In this document: positions 19,277 to 30,078 of the stretch, piece by piece
How the letters are laid out: each line of letters begins with the position of its first letter
How positions within the stretch are numbered: the first letter of the stretch is position 1
From: an uncultured Pelagibacteraceae bacterium
Lineage (GTDB): Bacteria > Pseudomonadota > Alphaproteobacteria > Pelagibacterales > Pelagibacteraceae
Assembly (NCBI GenBank): GCA_902560685.1
Contig: CACEMT010000007.1
Coordinates: forward strand, 1-58,547
DNA length: 58,547 nucleotides
Direction of reading: 5' to 3'
The notes under the pieces: generated by a model
The model's database searches: none
The model's input: the letters and a program-made list of their open reading frames with translations, nothing else
What the model was told of the DNA's origin: nothing
Program-made: the position numbers and the translations under genes

Positions 19277-21352
19277 ATGCCTAGAACTCATACTTTAGAT
19301 AAATACAGAAATATAGGGATCATGGCTCACATTGATGCTGGTAAAACTACTACTACAGAAAGAATTTTATATTACACAGGAAAAAGTCATAAAATCGGTG
19401 AAGTTCATGATGGTGCAGCAACAATGGACTGGATGGAGCAAGAGCAAGAAAGAGGAATAACAATTACTTCTGCTGCAACCACTTGTTTTTGGAGAGAGCA
19501 TAGAATTAATATTATAGACACACCTGGACACGTAGATTTCACTATTGAAGTTGAAAGATCATTAAAAGTTTTAGATGGTGCAGTTGCTGTTTTTGATGGC
19601 GTTGCAGGAGTTGAACCACAGTCTGAAACTGTTTGGAGACAAGCTGACAAATATAAAGTTCCAAGAATTTGTTTTGTTAATAAACTAGACAGAACTGGTG
19701 CTGATTTTTTTAGATGTGTTGAGATGATAAAAGATAGATTGGGAGCTAAACCTTTAGTTCTTCAAGTTCCAATTGGTATCGAGTCTTCTTTACAAGGAGT
19801 TGTTGATTTAGTGAAAATGAAAGCAATTGTTTGGAAAAATGAAGATTTGGGCGCTGCTTGGGAAGAAAAAGATATACCAGAAGATTTAAAAGAAATAAGT
19901 GAAAAATATAGACAAGAACTTGTTGAAACTGCAGTTGAACAAGATGAAAAATTAATGGAAAGCTATTTAAACGGAGATTCAATTAAAAATGAAGATTTAA
20001 TTAAATGCATAAGAAAAGGATGCTTAAATTTTGATTTTGTTCCAGTTTTAACTGGATCTGCTTTTAAAAATAAGGGAGTTCAACCACTTTTAGATGCTGT
20101 TGTTGATTATTTACCTAGCCCTAATGACATTGGATTTATTAATGGAACTAAACCAGGATCAGAAGAAGAAGTAAAAGTAGAATTTAACGATAGTGCACCA
20201 TTTTCAGCTCTAGCCTTCAAAGTAGCAAATGATCCATTTGTTGGAACTTTAACTTTCATAAGAATTTACTCTGGAACAATAAAATCAGGAACAGGTATAT
20301 ACAATACTTCAAAAGAAAAAGAAGAAAGAGTTGGCAGAATGCTATTAATGCACGCAAATTCTAGAGAAGATATTAAAGAAGCAAACACAGGTGATATTGT
20401 AGCATTAGCTGGTTTAAAAAATACGATAACAGGACATACTTTAGCAAACGAAGATACACCAATACTTCTAGAGCCAATGGAGTTTCCTGATCCTGTAATA
20501 GAAATTGCTGTTGAACCAAAAACTAAGGCTGACCAAGAAAAAATGGGAGAGGCTTTAGGAAGGTTAGCCAAGGAAGACCCTTCATTTAGAGTTACATCAG
20601 ATGAAGAGTCTGGTCAAACAATTATAAAAGGAATGGGTGAATTACATTTAGATATAATTGTAGACAGAATGAAAAGAGAATTTAAAGTTGAAGCAAATGT
20701 TGGAGCTCCTCAAGTAGCCTACAGAGAAACAATATTGAACGCTGCTGAATTTGATTATACTCATAAAAAACAAAGTGGTGGTGCGGGACAATTTGCCAGA
20801 GTTAAATTGTCTGTTGAACCATTAGAACCAGGAAAAGGTAGAGAGGTAGAAAGCAAAATAAAAGGTGGAGCAATTCCAAAAGAATTTATTCCTGGAGTTG
20901 AAAAAGGAATAGAAACTATATCTGATGGAGGGATTTTAGCAGGATTTCCTTTAATTGATTACAAGGTTACAATTTTAGATGGATTACACCATGACGTAGA
21001 CTCAAGCGTATTAGCTTTTGAACTAGCTTCTAGACAATGTTTTAAAGAAGCATGCACTAGAGGGACACTTAAATTATTAGAACCAGTAATGAGAGTAGAG
21101 GTAGTTACACCAGAGGATTATATGGGAGATGTTATAGGAGATTTAAATAGTAGAAGAGGTCAAATTAATACTCAAGAACAAAGAGGTAATGCAACTGTTA
21201 TTACAGCTATGGTGCCATTGGCAAATATGTTTGGTTATATTAATAGCTTAAGGTCAATGTCACAAGGAAGAGCGCAATACTCTATGTTTTTTGATCACTA
21301 TGATAAAGTACCACAAAATGTGCAAGAGGAAGTAACTAAAAAAACTGGATAA
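19277..21352 (+). CDS. fusA: Translation elongation factor G
   Basis: EF-G drives ribosomal translocation. The 691-residue protein has GTPase motifs [10 protein letters not shown] (G1), DTPGHVDF (G3) and NKLDR (G4), followed by domains II-V, with the domain IV segment [13 protein letters not shown]. rpsJ follows after 5 bp; the usual tuf copy is not present between them. Confidence 0.98.
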   Translation: MPRTHTLDKYRNIGIMAHIDAGKTTTTERILYYTGKSHKIGEVHDGAATMDWMEQEQERGITITSAATTCFWREHRINIIDTPGHVDFTIEVERSLKVLDGAVAVFDGVAGVEPQSETVWRQADKYKVPRICFVNKLDRTGADFFRCVEMIKDRLGAKPLVLQVPIGIESSLQGVVDLVKMKAIVWKNEDLGAAWEEKDIPEDLKEISEKYRQELVETAVEQDEKLMESYLNGDSIKNEDLIKCIRKGCLNFDFVPVLTGSAFKNKGVQPLLDAVVDYLPSPNDIGFINGTKPGSEEEVKVEFNDSAPFSALAFKVANDPFVGTLTFIRIYSGTIKSGTGIYNTSKEKEERVGRMLLMHANSREDIKEANTGDIVALAGLKNTITGHTLANEDTPILLEPMEFPDPVIEIAVEPKTKADQEKMGEALGRLAKEDPSFRVTSDEESGQTIIKGMGELHLDIIVDRMKREFKVEANVGAPQVAYRETILNAAEFDYTHKKQSGGAGQFARVKLSVEPLEPGKGREVESKIKGGAIPKEFIPGVEKGIETISDGGILAGFPLIDYKVTILDGLHHDVDSSVLAFELASRQCFKEACTRGTLKLLEPVMRVEVVTPEDYMGDVIGDLNSRRGQINTQEQRGNATVITAMVPLANMFGYINSLRSMSQGRAQYSMFFDHYDKVPQNVQEEVTKKTG

Positions 21353-21357
21353 ATATA

Positions 21358-21666
21358 ATGGATAAACAGAATATCAGAATCAAATTAAGAGCTTACGATA
21401 ATAAAATTTTAGACCAATCTACTGAAGAAATCGTAAATACAGTTAAAAGAACTGGCGCAAATATAAAAGGCCCAATCCCATTACCAACAAAAATTGAAAA
21501 ATATACTGTATTAAGATCACCACATATAGATAAAAAAAGTAGAGAACAATTTGAAACAAGAACTCACAAAAGATTAATAGATATAATTGAACCCACTCCA
21601 CAAACAGTTGAAGCTTTAATGAAATTAGATTTAGCTTCAGGTGTAGATGTTGAAATTAAGATATAA
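21358..21666 (+). CDS. rpsJ: 30S ribosomal protein S10
   Basis: The 102-residue S10 (also NusE) functions in the 30S head and in NusB-linked antitermination. The conserved core includes [21 protein letters not shown] and [13 protein letters not shown]. It opens the S10 gene cluster directly behind fusA, with no separate promoter spacer. Confidence 0.98.
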   Translation: MDKQNIRIKLRAYDNKILDQSTEEIVNTVKRTGANIKGPIPLPTKIEKYTVLRSPHIDKKSREQFETRTHKRLIDIIEPTPQTVEALMKLDLASGVDVEIKI

Positions 21667-21670
21667 AGTT

Positions 21671-22381
21671 ATGACTGAAATAGCATTAATAGGTAAAAAA
21701 ATTGGAATGACCAGAGAGTTTTATAAAACTGGCCAATCAGTTCCTGTCACAGTTATTAAAATGGAAAAAGGAAGAATTATTGACCTAATCCAAGAAGACA
21801 AGAGAGGCTATAAAGCAGTTCAAGTAGGCTTTGGAAAAATTAAAAATTCAAAACTTTCCAAGTCTATGAAAGGTTATTATACAAAAAAAAATACCGAACC
21901 TAAAAAGACTTTAAAAGAATTTAGAGTTGATAAATTGGATAATTATAAAGAAGGCAATGAGTTAGGCTTAGAAATCTTTAAGGACGTTAAGTTTGTAGAT
22001 ATAAGATCAACAACAATTGGTAAAGGTTTTGCAGGAGTTATGAAAAAATATAATTTTGCAGGATTAAGAGCTACGCACGGGGTATCAGTTTCGCATAGAT
22101 CTCATGGTTCAACAGGACAAAGACAAGATCCTGGAAAAGTTTTTAAAAACAAAAAAATGGCTGGTCATATGGGGAGCAAACTTAGAACTATGCAAAATAT
22201 TGAAATTATAAAATCTGATAATGAAAATAATTTATTATATTTAAAAGGATCTATACCAGGATCAAAGAATACAGAAGTTCTTATAAAAAAATCAGTAAAA
22301 AATATAAAAAAACTAACAATGTTAGAAAAGATAGCTGAAATAGAACGATTAAAAAAAATACCAGATAAAAAGAAAAAATAA
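21671..22381 (+). CDS. rplC: 50S ribosomal protein L3
   Basis: L3 lies near the peptidyl-transferase centre. The ATG at 21671 gives 236 residues beginning MTEIALIGKKIGMTREF. A longer in-frame start at 21647 would overlap rpsJ and adds non-conserved residues, so it was rejected. The conserved loop ATHGVSVSHRSHGSTGQRQDP with the modified-glutamine region is present. Confidence 0.97.
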   Translation: MTEIALIGKKIGMTREFYKTGQSVPVTVIKMEKGRIIDLIQEDKRGYKAVQVGFGKIKNSKLSKSMKGYYTKKNTEPKKTLKEFRVDKLDNYKEGNELGLEIFKDVKFVDIRSTTIGKGFAGVMKKYNFAGLRATHGVSVSHRSHGSTGQRQDPGKVFKNKKMAGHMGSKLRTMQNIEIIKSDNENNLLYLKGSIPGSKNTEVLIKKSVKNIKKLTMLEKIAEIERLKKIPDKKKK

Positions 22382-22382
22382 A

Positions 22383-23006
22383 ATGGAAATAGAAAAATTA
22401 TCAATTGATGGAAAAACAACAACTGTGAAAGTTGCTGACAAAATATTGTCTGCGAAGATAAATAAAAAGTTAGTTAGTAATGTTCTTTACAAAACTAATG
22501 CAAATTTCAAAGGTAGAAAAGCTAAAACAAAACAAAAAAATGAAATAATTGGCTCAACATCAAAAATATATGCTCAAAAAGGTACAGGAAATGCAAGACA
22601 TGCTAGTAGAAAAGCCCCAATATTTGTTGGTGGTGGAGTTGCCCATGGTCCAAAAGGAGAGTCAAATTACAAAGTTAGAAAATTAAATAAAAGTGAAAAA
22701 AAGTTAAGCATCGCGTCATTAATAACTGAAAAGAATAATTTGAAAGATCTAATTATTTTCAATGATTTTGATAAAGAAATTAAAAAAACAAAAGAAATGA
22801 ATAATATTTTAATAAAATTTAAAGCTACAAATTCTTTAATTATTTTAGATAAAAAGTCGAAAGAAAAAATTGAAAAATCTGTACGAAATATTCCAAATGT
22901 TAAAACAACAGATGTTAACCATTTTAGTGCATTTGATATAGTGAAGTATAAAAAATTAATTTTTACAGAAAGTTCAATTAAGGAATTAGAAAAGAGATAT
23001 ATATAA
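22383..23006 (+). CDS. rplD: 50S ribosomal protein L4
   Basis: The 207-residue L4 lines the peptide exit tunnel. The tunnel-loop motif QKGTGNARHASRKAPIFVGG and adjoining HGPKGESNYK are clear. It overlaps rplW by one base. In enteric bacteria L4 autoregulates the S10 operon through a leader; no such leader exists here because rpsJ directly follows fusA. Confidence 0.97.
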   Translation: MEIEKLSIDGKTTTVKVADKILSAKINKKLVSNVLYKTNANFKGRKAKTKQKNEIIGSTSKIYAQKGTGNARHASRKAPIFVGGGVAHGPKGESNYKVRKLNKSEKKLSIASLITEKNNLKDLIIFNDFDKEIKKTKEMNNILIKFKATNSLIILDKKSKEKIEKSVRNIPNVKTTDVNHFSAFDIVKYKKLIFTESSIKELEKRYI

Positions 23007-23296
23007 TGAAATTACATTTATACGATAAAATTATTTCTCCTCACATTACAGAAAAATCTACAAATTTATCTGAACAAAATAAAATTATTTTTAAAGTTCC
23101 GTCTAAAGCAAACAAATTAAATCTTAAAAAAAATATAGAAAAAATATTTAAAGTAAATGTTACAAAAATTAATATTATTAACAAAAAATCAAAAATAAAA
23201 AATGCAAGAGGAAGAAAAGTTAGAGTATCAGGTTTTAAAAAAGCAATCGTAACAATTAAAAAAGGTCAAAATATAGACCTTACTTTAGGAATTTAA
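23006..23296 (+). CDS. rplW: 50S ribosomal protein L23
   Basis: The 96-residue L23 sits at the tunnel exit and is a docking site for trigger factor and SRP. Its N-terminus, LYDKIISPHITEKSTNL, and the basic loop GRKVRVSGFKKAIVTIK are family features. It is coupled by one-base overlap to rplD. Confidence 0.96.
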   Translation: MKLHLYDKIISPHITEKSTNLSEQNKIIFKVPSKANKLNLKKNIEKIFKVNVTKINIINKKSKIKNARGRKVRVSGFKKAIVTIKKGQNIDLTLGI

Positions 23297-23297
23297 C

Positions 23298-24128
23298 ATG
23301 TCACTTAAATCATTTAAACCTTACACTAAATCATCTAGAGGAACAATTTTGGTTGATAAATCAAAATTATGGAAAGGTAAACCATACAAACCTCTTACAA
23401 GTGTAAATAATCCTTCAAAAGGTAGAAATAACTATGGAAGAATAACTTCAAGAAACCATGGTGGAGGTCATAAACAGAAATATAGGCATATAGATTTTTA
23501 CAGAAAAAAATTTAACATGAAGGCAGAAGTTGAGAGAATAGAATATGATCCAAATAGATCATGTTACATTATGCTTGTAAAATTTGAGGACAATCAAAAA
23601 TTTTATTATTTAGCTCCACAAAACATAAAGGTTGGAGATAAAGTTGAAAATGGATCTAATATAGAAATAAAGACAGGAAATTGTTTACCTCTCCAAGATA
23701 TTCCTGTTGGTGTTAATATTCATAATGTGGAATTACAACCAGGAGCTGGTGGAAAAATTGCTCGATCAGCTGGAACATCAGTAACTATTTCAGGATTAGA
23801 TGGTAATTATTCATTGATAAAAATGGCATCTGGTGAGGTGAGAAAAGTAGATTCAAGATCAATGGCAACAATTGGCGTATTATCAAATCCAGATCAAAAA
23901 AACATAAAAATTGGTAAAGCAGGAAGATCAAGATGGCTAGGTATAAGACCTCACACTAGAGGTGTTGTTAAAAATCCAGTTGATCACCCTCATGGTGGTG
24001 GTGAAGGTAAGAGCGCAGGAGGAAGACATCCTGTTTCTCCTACAGGACAATCTGCCAAAGGATTAAAAACAAGAGATAATAAAAGAACGGACAAATTTAT
24101 AGTTAGAAGAAGGAAAAAAAGGAAATAG
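23298..24128 (+). CDS. rplB: 50S ribosomal protein L2
   Basis: The 276-residue L2 is needed for subunit association and peptidyl-transferase activity. It contains the central SH3-like region [16 protein letters not shown] and the signature [12 protein letters not shown] with the essential histidine. Length and gene order (rplW-rplB-rpsS) are standard. Confidence 0.98.
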   Translation: MSLKSFKPYTKSSRGTILVDKSKLWKGKPYKPLTSVNNPSKGRNNYGRITSRNHGGGHKQKYRHIDFYRKKFNMKAEVERIEYDPNRSCYIMLVKFEDNQKFYYLAPQNIKVGDKVENGSNIEIKTGNCLPLQDIPVGVNIHNVELQPGAGGKIARSAGTSVTISGLDGNYSLIKMASGEVRKVDSRSMATIGVLSNPDQKNIKIGKAGRSRWLGIRPHTRGVVKNPVDHPHGGGEGKSAGGRHPVSPTGQSAKGLKTRDNKRTDKFIVRRRKKRK

Positions 24129-24130
24129 AT

Positions 24131-24439
24131 ATGGCTAGATCAGTTTGGAAAGGACCATTTGTTGAAGAAAGCTTGATAAAAAAAGTTGATAAGGAAAAAA
24201 ACAATCCTAATAAAAAACCTATTAAAACTTGGTCAAGAAAATCAACAATAATACCAGATTTTATTGGATTAAGTTTTTTAATTTATAATGGTAAAAAGTT
24301 TATTCCTATAACAGTCTCTGAAGATATGGTTGGACATAAACTTGGTGAATTTGCTCCAACTAGACAATTTTTTGGTCACACACCTGCCGATAAAAAAGCT
24401 AAAGCTGAAGAAGGAGCTAAACCAGAGGTTAAAAAATAA
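24131..24439 (+). CDS. rpsS: 30S ribosomal protein S19
   Basis: The 102-residue S19 binds 16S rRNA in the head with S13. Conserved segments are [18 protein letters not shown] and [18 protein letters not shown]. The C-terminus has a short Lys/Ala/Glu-rich extension beyond the usual length of about 92 residues. Confidence 0.97.
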   Translation: MARSVWKGPFVEESLIKKVDKEKNNPNKKPIKTWSRKSTIIPDFIGLSFLIYNGKKFIPITVSEDMVGHKLGEFAPTRQFFGHTPADKKAKAEEGAKPEVKK

Positions 24440-24441
24440 AA

Positions 24442-24831
24442 ATGTCAAAAAAAACGAAAAATAAATCTGAAAATAAAACTATTAGATCTGTTAACAAAAA
24501 TATAAGATCTAGTAATAGAAAGCTTAAGCCAATTTTAAAATCTATAGTTGGTAAAAAAGTTGATATAGCAATAAGAGATCTTACATTTTCAGATAAAAGA
24601 ATATCAAAAGATATTAAAAAAACTATCTCATCAGCTGTAGCTAATGCAGAAAATAATTATCAATATGATATAGATAATCTGTTTGTTAAGGAAGCTTACT
24701 GCGGAAAGCAAGTTATTATGAAAAGATTTAGAGCAAGAGCAAAAGGACGTGCGGCACCAATCATTAAGCCATATTCAAATTTAACAATAATATTAGCTGA
24801 AAAAGAAAAAGAAAAAGTAGAAAGAAAATAA
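24442..24831 (+). CDS. rplV: 50S ribosomal protein L22
   Basis: The 129-residue L22 reaches into the exit tunnel. The beta-hairpin and terminal region [17 protein letters not shown] identifies the family. A basic Asn/Lys-rich N-terminal extension of about 20 residues precedes the conserved fold. It is two bases upstream of rpsC. Confidence 0.96.
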   Translation: MSKKTKNKSENKTIRSVNKNIRSSNRKLKPILKSIVGKKVDIAIRDLTFSDKRISKDIKKTISSAVANAENNYQYDIDNLFVKEAYCGKQVIMKRFRARAKGRAAPIIKPYSNLTIILAEKEKEKVERK

Positions 24832-24832
24832 A

Positions 24833-25492
24833 ATGGGACAAAAAGTAAATCCAGTTGGTTTAAGATTAGGAATTAACAGAGGATGGGATTCTGTTTGGTA
24901 CGCAAAAAAGAAAGATTTTGGTAATTACTTAATAGAAGATTTTAAAATAAGAGATTATATAAAAAAAAACGTAGTAAACTCTGGCGTATCTAAAGTAATG
25001 ATAGAGAGAACATCAAAAAAATGCTTTGTAACTATCTACACATCAAGACCAGGTTTTGTTATTGGTAAAAAAGGTAGTGACATTGAAAAAATAAAAGGAA
25101 AATTATCAAACTTAATAAACAACGAAGTTGTTTTAAATATTAAAGAAGTAAAAAAACCAGAAACTAATAGTTTTTTAGTTTCAGAAAATATAGCGCAACA
25201 ATTGGTAAAAAGAGTTTCTTACAGAAGAGCCATGAAACGTGCTATGCAATCTGCCTTAAGATTAGGTGCAAAAGGAATTAAAGTATCAGTTAGCGGTAGA
25301 TTGGGCGGAAATGAAATTGCTCGAACAGAATGGTTAAGAGATGGAAGTATACCATCTCATACGTTAAGAGCAGATATTGATTATGCAGAGTCCGAAGCTC
25401 TAACAACTTACGGAATTATAGGTGTAAAAGTATGGATATATAAAGGAGAAATTTTTACAAAGGAATTTAGTCAGGAGACAAATAAAAAATAA
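24833..25492 (+). CDS. rpsC: 30S ribosomal protein S3
   Basis: S3 forms part of the mRNA entry channel. The 219-residue protein has [20 protein letters not shown] at its N-terminus and a KH domain with [16 protein letters not shown]. The C-terminal domain contains [13 protein letters not shown]. Order rplV-rpsC-rplP is standard. Confidence 0.98.
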   Translation: MGQKVNPVGLRLGINRGWDSVWYAKKKDFGNYLIEDFKIRDYIKKNVVNSGVSKVMIERTSKKCFVTIYTSRPGFVIGKKGSDIEKIKGKLSNLINNEVVLNIKEVKKPETNSFLVSENIAQQLVKRVSYRRAMKRAMQSALRLGAKGIKVSVSGRLGGNEIARTEWLRDGSIPSHTLRADIDYAESEALTTYGIIGVKVWIYKGEIFTKEFSQETNKK

Positions 25493-25494
25493 TT

Positions 25495-25902
25495 ATGTTA
25501 CAGCCAACTAGAACAAAATATAGAAAAGCACATAAAGGAAGAATCCATGGTCATGCCTCAAGATGTAATTTAATGAACTATGGCGCCTATGGATTAAAAG
25601 CTATTGAGCCTGAGAGAGTTATAGGAAAACAAATCGAGGCAGCAAGAGTCGCTCTAACAAGACACATGAAAAGGCAAGGAAGAGTATGGACAAGAATGTT
25701 TCCAAATATTCCAGTTTCAAAAAAACCAGTTGAAGTAAGAATGGGAAAAGGTAAAGGATCGCCTGAATTTTGGGCATGTAGAGTTAAACCAGGTAGAATA
25801 TTATTTGAAGTAGATGGAGTTTCTGAAGAAATTGCGAAAGAAGCACTTTACAAAGCATCAGCAAAACTACCTATAAAATGTAAATTTATAAAGAGAGCAT
25901 AA
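25495..25902 (+). CDS. rplP: 50S ribosomal protein L16
   Basis: The 135-residue L16 contacts the A-site t[19 protein letters not shown] opens the protein, and [20 protein letters not shown] contains the arginine/glycine loop of the family. Its stop overlaps the rpmC start by one base. Confidence 0.98.
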   Translation: MLQPTRTKYRKAHKGRIHGHASRCNLMNYGAYGLKAIEPERVIGKQIEAARVALTRHMKRQGRVWTRMFPNIPVSKKPVEVRMGKGKGSPEFWACRVKPGRILFEVDGVSEEIAKEALYKASAKLPIKCKFIKRA

Positions 25903-26093
25903 TGAAAAAAAAAGAAGTTAAAAAATTAACAAAAGATCAAATTATTAAAAATATTGAAAAGTTAAAAAAAGATTTATTTAATTTTAGATTTCAAAAAATT
26001 AATGGACAAATCAAAAGTCCAGCTAAAGTTAATGAAACCAAAAAAACAATAGCGAGATTAAAAACAATGTTAGGAACAAATCAAAATGCCTAA
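25902..26093 (+). CDS. rpmC: 50S ribosomal protein L29
   Basis: The 63-residue L29 is a two-helix protein at the tunnel exit. Family features are the LKKDLFNFRFQKINGQ segment and the final NETKKTIARLKTML helix. Its 3' end overlaps the rpsQ start by 8 bp. Confidence 0.95.
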   Translation: MKKKEVKKLTKDQIIKNIEKLKKDLFNFRFQKINGQIKSPAKVNETKKTIARLKTMLGTNQNA

Positions 26094-26322
26094 AAAAATA
26101 TTAAAAGGAATAGTAATAAGCAATAAACCCAATAAGACTATTACTGTAGTTGTAGAGAGAAAATACCAACATCCTGTTTTAAAGAAAGTTATAAAATCAA
26201 AAAAGAAATACAGTGTTCATGATGAAAATAACAAATATAAAAATGGTGATATGGTTTCTATTATAGAATGCAAGCCTCATTCAAAAACAAAGAAATTCGA
26301 AGTTTTAGGAGATTTAAAATGA
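26086..26322 (+). CDS. rpsQ: 30S ribosomal protein S17
   Basis: The 78-residue S17 has the OB-fold of the family. It begins [21 protein letters not shown] and includes [24 protein letters not shown] split across the mRNA-exit-side loop. It overlaps rpmC at its 5' end and rplN at its 3' end (ATGA). Confidence 0.96.
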   Translation: MPKKILKGIVISNKPNKTITVVVERKYQHPVLKKVIKSKKKYSVHDENNKYKNGDMVSIIECKPHSKTKKFEVLGDLK

Positions 26323-26687
26323 TACAGGTACAAACAGAATTATTAGTGGCAGATAACACAGGTGCAAAAAAAATTGAGTGTATTAAAGTTTTGGGAGGCT
26401 CTAAAAGAAGATATGCAAGTATAGGGGACACAATAGTTGTTGCAGTAAAAGAAGCAATACCAAAAGGAAAGGTTAAAAAAGGCTCAGTGCACAAAGCTGT
26501 AGTAGTAAGAGTTAAAAAAGGAATTCATAGAAATGATGGATCAAAAGTAAAATTTGATAATAATGCAGCCGTTTTAACAGATGAAAAAGGTGAACCAATT
26601 GGCACAAGAATATTTGGTCCTGTGACGAGAGAATTAAGAACAAGAGGTCAGATGAAGATCATATCACTTGCTCCAGAGGTGCTTTAA
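26319..26687 (+). CDS. rplN: 50S ribosomal protein L14
   Basis: L14 bridges the subunits near h14. The ATG at 26319 gives 122 residues beginning [18 protein letters not shown], the standard L14 N-terminus. An upstream in-frame ATG at 26268 adds residues lying over rpsQ and was rejected. It overlaps rpsQ by 4 bp. Confidence 0.97.
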   Translation: MIQVQTELLVADNTGAKKIECIKVLGGSKRRYASIGDTIVVAVKEAIPKGKVKKGSVHKAVVVRVKKGIHRNDGSKVKFDNNAAVLTDEKGEPIGTRIFGPVTRELRTRGQMKIISLAPEVL

Positions 26688-26689
26688 AA

Positions 26690-26941
26690 ATGATTAAAAA
26701 AGGTAATAAAGTAAAAATTTTGACTGGAAAAGATAAAAATAAAGAGGGTGAGGTCATTGAGATTGATAGAAGGAATAATAGAGCAAAAGTTAAAGGAGTA
26801 AATATTGTTAAGAAACATGTTAAAACAACAAAAGAGAAAAAAGGTGGAATTATTTCAAAAGAAAACTTTGTAAATATTTCCAATCTTTCATTATTTGAAA
26901 AAAGCAAAAGCAAAAGTAAAAGTAAGGAAATTAAAAAATAA
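26690..26941 (+). CDS. rplX: 50S ribosomal protein L24 (short form)
   Basis: L24 is an assembly initiator at the tunnel exit. The KOW segment [20 protein letters not shown] and the [11 protein letters not shown] stretch identify it. At 83 residues it is about 20 shorter than usual. The normal C-terminal beta region seems replaced by a Lys-Ser repeat tail ([13 protein letters not shown]). Position between rplN and rplE is canonical. Confidence 0.94.
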   Translation: MIKKGNKVKILTGKDKNKEGEVIEIDRRNNRAKVKGVNIVKKHVKTTKEKKGGIISKENFVNISNLSLFEKSKSKSKSKEIKK

Positions 26942-26943
26942 AA

Positions 26944-27495
26944 ATGGCAAGGCTAAAAGAATTATTCGTTAAAGAAATAAAACCAAATCTTAAACAGCAA
27001 TTTGGTTATAAAAACCATTATATGGTGCCTCAAATTCAAAAAATCGTATTGAATATGGGATTAGGTATAGATGGAAATGATGCAAAAATAATTAAATCAA
27101 GCCAAGAAGATTTAGCAGCAATAACTGGACAAAAACCTATAGTTACAAAATTTAAAAAATCCATATCAAATTTTAAAACTAGAAAAAATACAAACGCTGG
27201 TATTAAGGTAACTCTTAGAAAAAACAAAATGTATGAATTCATGGATAGATTAGTAAATATAGCTTTACCAAGAATTAAAGATTTTAGAGGTTTGTCACCA
27301 AACGGTTTTGATAAATTTGGTAATTACACTTTTGGAATTAAAGAACATATAATTTTTCCAGAAGTAAATTTTGATAAAGTAGAAAAAATAAGAGGTTTAG
27401 ATATTACAATAGTTATAAAATCAATTAAAAAAAGTGATAGTTTTGAACTATTAAAAAAATTAAACTTTCCATTTAAAAACAAGAGGAGTAATTAA
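26944..27495 (+). CDS. rplE: 50S ribosomal protein L5
   Basis: The 183-residue L5 binds 5S rRNA and the P-site tRNA elbow. The family segments [29 protein letters not shown] and [19 protein letters not shown] are intact. It overlaps rpsN by one base. Confidence 0.98.
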   Translation: MARLKELFVKEIKPNLKQQFGYKNHYMVPQIQKIVLNMGLGIDGNDAKIIKSSQEDLAAITGQKPIVTKFKKSISNFKTRKNTNAGIKVTLRKNKMYEFMDRLVNIALPRIKDFRGLSPNGFDKFGNYTFGIKEHIIFPEVNFDKVEKIRGLDITIVIKSIKKSDSFELLKKLNFPFKNKRSN

Positions 27496-27800
27496 TGGCT
27501 AAACTAAGTTCAATAAATAAAAATAATAAACGGATTAAATTGTCCAATAGATTTTATGCCAAAAGAAAGAAACTAAAAGATATCATAATGGATAAAAAAT
27601 TATCTTTAGAAGAAAGATTTAAGGCTCAACAAAAACTATCAAGCTTACCTAGAAATTCATCAAAAATAAGAATAAGAAATAGATGCCAAATTACAGGCAG
27701 ACCTCATGGCGTTTATAGAAAATTAAAAATATCAAGAATAGCATTAAGAAAATTAGGCTTGGAAGGAAAGATTCCAGGGATGGTTAAATCAAGCTGGTAG
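27495..27800 (+). CDS. rpsN: 30S ribosomal protein S14
   Basis: The 101-residue S14 is the long, zinc-free type. It ends with the family motif [20 protein letters not shown] followed by [21 protein letters not shown]. It lies between rplE and rpsH as in other spc operons. Confidence 0.97.
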   Translation: MAKLSSINKNNKRIKLSNRFYAKRKKLKDIIMDKKLSLEERFKAQQKLSSLPRNSSKIRIRNRCQITGRPHGVYRKLKISRIALRKLGLEGKIPGMVKSSW

Positions 27801-27810
27801 AAAGGAAATT

Positions 27811-28206
27811 ATGAGTTTAAATGATCCAATTGGAGATATGTTATCAAGAATAAAGAATTCTCAATCAAGAAATCATAAAAAAGTAGAATTACCATCTTCA
27901 AATTTTAAAATAAAGATTTCTGAGGTTTTAAAAAATGAAGGTTATATAATTGACTATAAAGTATCTTCAGATGAAAAAAAACCTACATTAGAAATAGAGC
28001 TAAAATATAATTATGGATCACCTGTTATTAGTTCTATCGAAAGAGTCTCAAAACCAGGAAGAAGAATTTTTTCAAGCGCTCAAAGTCTTCCTAAGATTAA
28101 TAACGGCCTAGGAATAGCAATAGTATCAACACCCAAAGGTGTTATGTCAGATATTGATGCTAGAAAGAACAAAATAGGCGGGGAAATAATTTGCAAGGTA
28201 TTTTAA
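27811..28206 (+). CDS. rpsH: 30S ribosomal protein S8
   Basis: S8 is a primary 16S rRNA binder and the spc operon autoregulator in enteric bacteria. The 131-residue sequence begins with NDPIGDMLSRIKNSQ and ends with the conserved GLGIAIVSTPKGVMSD-containing region. The 10-bp gap before it is the largest within the S10-spc run. Confidence 0.97.
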   Translation: MSLNDPIGDMLSRIKNSQSRNHKKVELPSSNFKIKISEVLKNEGYIIDYKVSSDEKKPTLEIELKYNYGSPVISSIERVSKPGRRIFSSAQSLPKINNGLGIAIVSTPKGVMSDIDARKNKIGGEIICKVF

Positions 28207-28745
28207 TGTCTAAAATAGGTAAAATAAGTATTTCAATTCCTGAAAAAGTAAAAGTGGCATTATCTGGAAATCTATTAAATATTGAAGGTCCTATAGGTAA
28301 AAAATCATTAAATATTGATGTAGATATGTTTGAATTAAAAATTGATGATGGAAAATCAGTTTCCATTAAACCCAAAAACATTAATCAAGAAACAAAAAGA
28401 TTGTGGGGAATGAATAGAAGCTTGGTTAATAATGCTATAATTGGAGCAAGCGTTGGTTACTCAAAAACACTTGAATTATCAGGTGTTGGTTATAGAGCCG
28501 CATTGAAAGGCAAGCAGTTAAATATGCAGTTAGGATTTAGTCATGATATTAATTTTGATATACCTGAAACTGTTAAAATCACTGTAGAAAAACAAACTAC
28601 TGTAAAAATAACTGGTAGTGACAAACAAGAAGTTGGAATGATAGCTTCAAAAATTAAATCAATTAGGCCACCAGAACCATACAAAGGAAAAGGTATTAAA
28701 GAAGAAGGGCAATACATTCTTAGAAAAGAAGGTAAGAAAAAATAA
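28206..28745 (+). CDS. rplF: 50S ribosomal protein L6
   Basis: The ATG at 28206 gives 179 residues starting [17 protein letters not shown], the typical L6 N-terminus. An upstream ATG at 28191 lies inside rpsH and was rejected. The C-terminal signature [20 protein letters not shown] is present. L6 supports factor binding at the sarcin-ricin loop. Confidence 0.97.
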   Translation: MSKIGKISISIPEKVKVALSGNLLNIEGPIGKKSLNIDVDMFELKIDDGKSVSIKPKNINQETKRLWGMNRSLVNNAIIGASVGYSKTLELSGVGYRAALKGKQLNMQLGFSHDINFDIPETVKITVEKQTTVKITGSDKQEVGMIASKIKSIRPPEPYKGKGIKEEGQYILRKEGKKK

Positions 28746-29101
28746 TGAAGTTAACTACTAAGCAAAGAAAAATATATAGAGTAAGAAACAATCTCAAGAA
28801 AGTTTCTAAAGAAGATAGATATAGATTGAGCGTTTCTAGATCATCAAAAAATATAAGCGCACAGATCATAGACGATAATAATAATATAACTATTCTTTCA
28901 GCTTCATCAAAAGATAAATCTATTAAATCTCTAAATAAAAAAAATAAAACTGAATTATCGCAAGCTGTTGCTGAAATTCTTGCAAAAAAAGCTATAGAAA
29001 AAAAAATAACAAAAATTTATTTTGATAGAGGTTTTTATAAATATCACGGAAGAGTTAAAACTTTTGCAGATACACTAAGAAAAAATGGAATGGAATTTTA
29101 A
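28745..29101 (+). CDS. rplR: 50S ribosomal protein L18
   Basis: The 118-residue L18 binds 5S rRNA with L5. The core includes [19 protein letters not shown] and the final [20 protein letters not shown] motif. It overlaps rplF by one base and precedes rpsE. Confidence 0.97.
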   Translation: MKLTTKQRKIYRVRNNLKKVSKEDRYRLSVSRSSKNISAQIIDDNNNITILSASSKDKSIKSLNKKNKTELSQAVAEILAKKAIEKKITKIYFDRGFYKYHGRVKTFADTLRKNGMEF

Positions 29102-29104
29102 ACT

Positions 29105-29614
29105 ATGGAAAAAAATGAAAAAAATAACGAGTATTTAGAAAAATTGGTTCACATAAACAGAATAACTAAAGTTGTAAAAGGTGGAAGAAGATTTGGTTTT
29201 TCCGCATTGGTAGTAGTAGGTAATCAAAATGGAAAAATTGGAATTGCTCATGCAAAAGCAAAACAAGTGCCAGATGCAATAAAAAAAGCTAACGAACTAG
29301 CAAGAAGAAAATTAATTCAAATTCCATTAAGAGAGGGAAGAACTATTCATCATGACATTTATGGAAAAGATGGGGCTGGTAAAATTAAACTAAGATCTGC
29401 ACCTAAGGGAACAGGTATAATTGCTGGTGGACCAGTTAGAGCCGTTTGTGAAGTTCTAGGTATCAAAGATATAGTTGCAAAATCACTGGGAACAGCAAAT
29501 CCTCATAATGTAATTAGAGCCTGCTTGAAGGCTTTATTAAAACAAAATTCTCCAAAAAACATATCTATTTTGCGAAATAAAAAAATATCTGAAATTATAG
29601 AAAAGAGAGGGTAA
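29105..29614 (+). CDS. rpsE: 30S ribosomal protein S5
   Basis: S5 influences translational fidelity and mRNA helicase activity. The 169-residue protein shows HINRITKVVKGGRRFGFSAL, GNQNGKIGIAHAKAKQVPDA and the C-terminal GTGIIAGGPVRAVCEVLGI segment. Its stop codon overlaps the rplO start by one base, leaving no room for rpmD (L30), which usually lies here. Confidence 0.98.
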   Translation: MEKNEKNNEYLEKLVHINRITKVVKGGRRFGFSALVVVGNQNGKIGIAHAKAKQVPDAIKKANELARRKLIQIPLREGRTIHHDIYGKDGAGKIKLRSAPKGTGIIAGGPVRAVCEVLGIKDIVAKSLGTANPHNVIRACLKALLKQNSPKNISILRNKKISEIIEKRG

Positions 29615-30072
29615 TGACTAATTTAAACACTACGGTAAAAGTTAAAACAAAAAAAATGAGAGTTGGCCGTGGTATTGGATCTGGAAAAGGCAAAACATCT
29701 GGTAGAGGTGTAAAAGGTCAAAAATCTAGAAGTGGTGTAGCAATTAAAAGTTTTGAAGGTGGTCAAATGCCTTTATACAGAAGATTGCCAAAAAGAGGAT
29801 TTAATCCATTAAAAAAAGAAAAAATTGCTATACTCAATTTAGACAAGATCCAAAAATTTATTGAAAATAAAAAAATCAGTCAAGATTCAAAAATAGATAT
29901 TGAAACCTTAAAAAAAGCAAACATTGTAAATAAATCATTTAATAAAATTAAAATTTTGGGCTCAGGTGATATAAAAAATAAAATTAATTTAAATGTAGAT
30001 TTTATATCTGAGAGTGCAAAAAAAAAGTTAGAAAAAGTGGGCGGAACTATTACTCTTAAACAAAAAAATTAA
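29614..30072 (+). CDS. rplO: 50S ribosomal protein L15
   Basis: The 152-residue L15 has the glycine/arginine-rich N-terminus GRGIGSGKGKTSGRGVKGQK and the FEGGQMPLYRRLPKRGF motif. It directly follows rpsE and precedes secY, the usual spc-operon order minus rpmD. Confidence 0.97.
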   Translation: MTNLNTTVKVKTKKMRVGRGIGSGKGKTSGRGVKGQKSRSGVAIKSFEGGQMPLYRRLPKRGFNPLKKEKIAILNLDKIQKFIENKKISQDSKIDIETLKKANIVNKSFNKIKILGSGDIKNKINLNVDFISESAKKKLEKVGGTITLKQKN

Positions 30073-30078
30073 TCCTTT

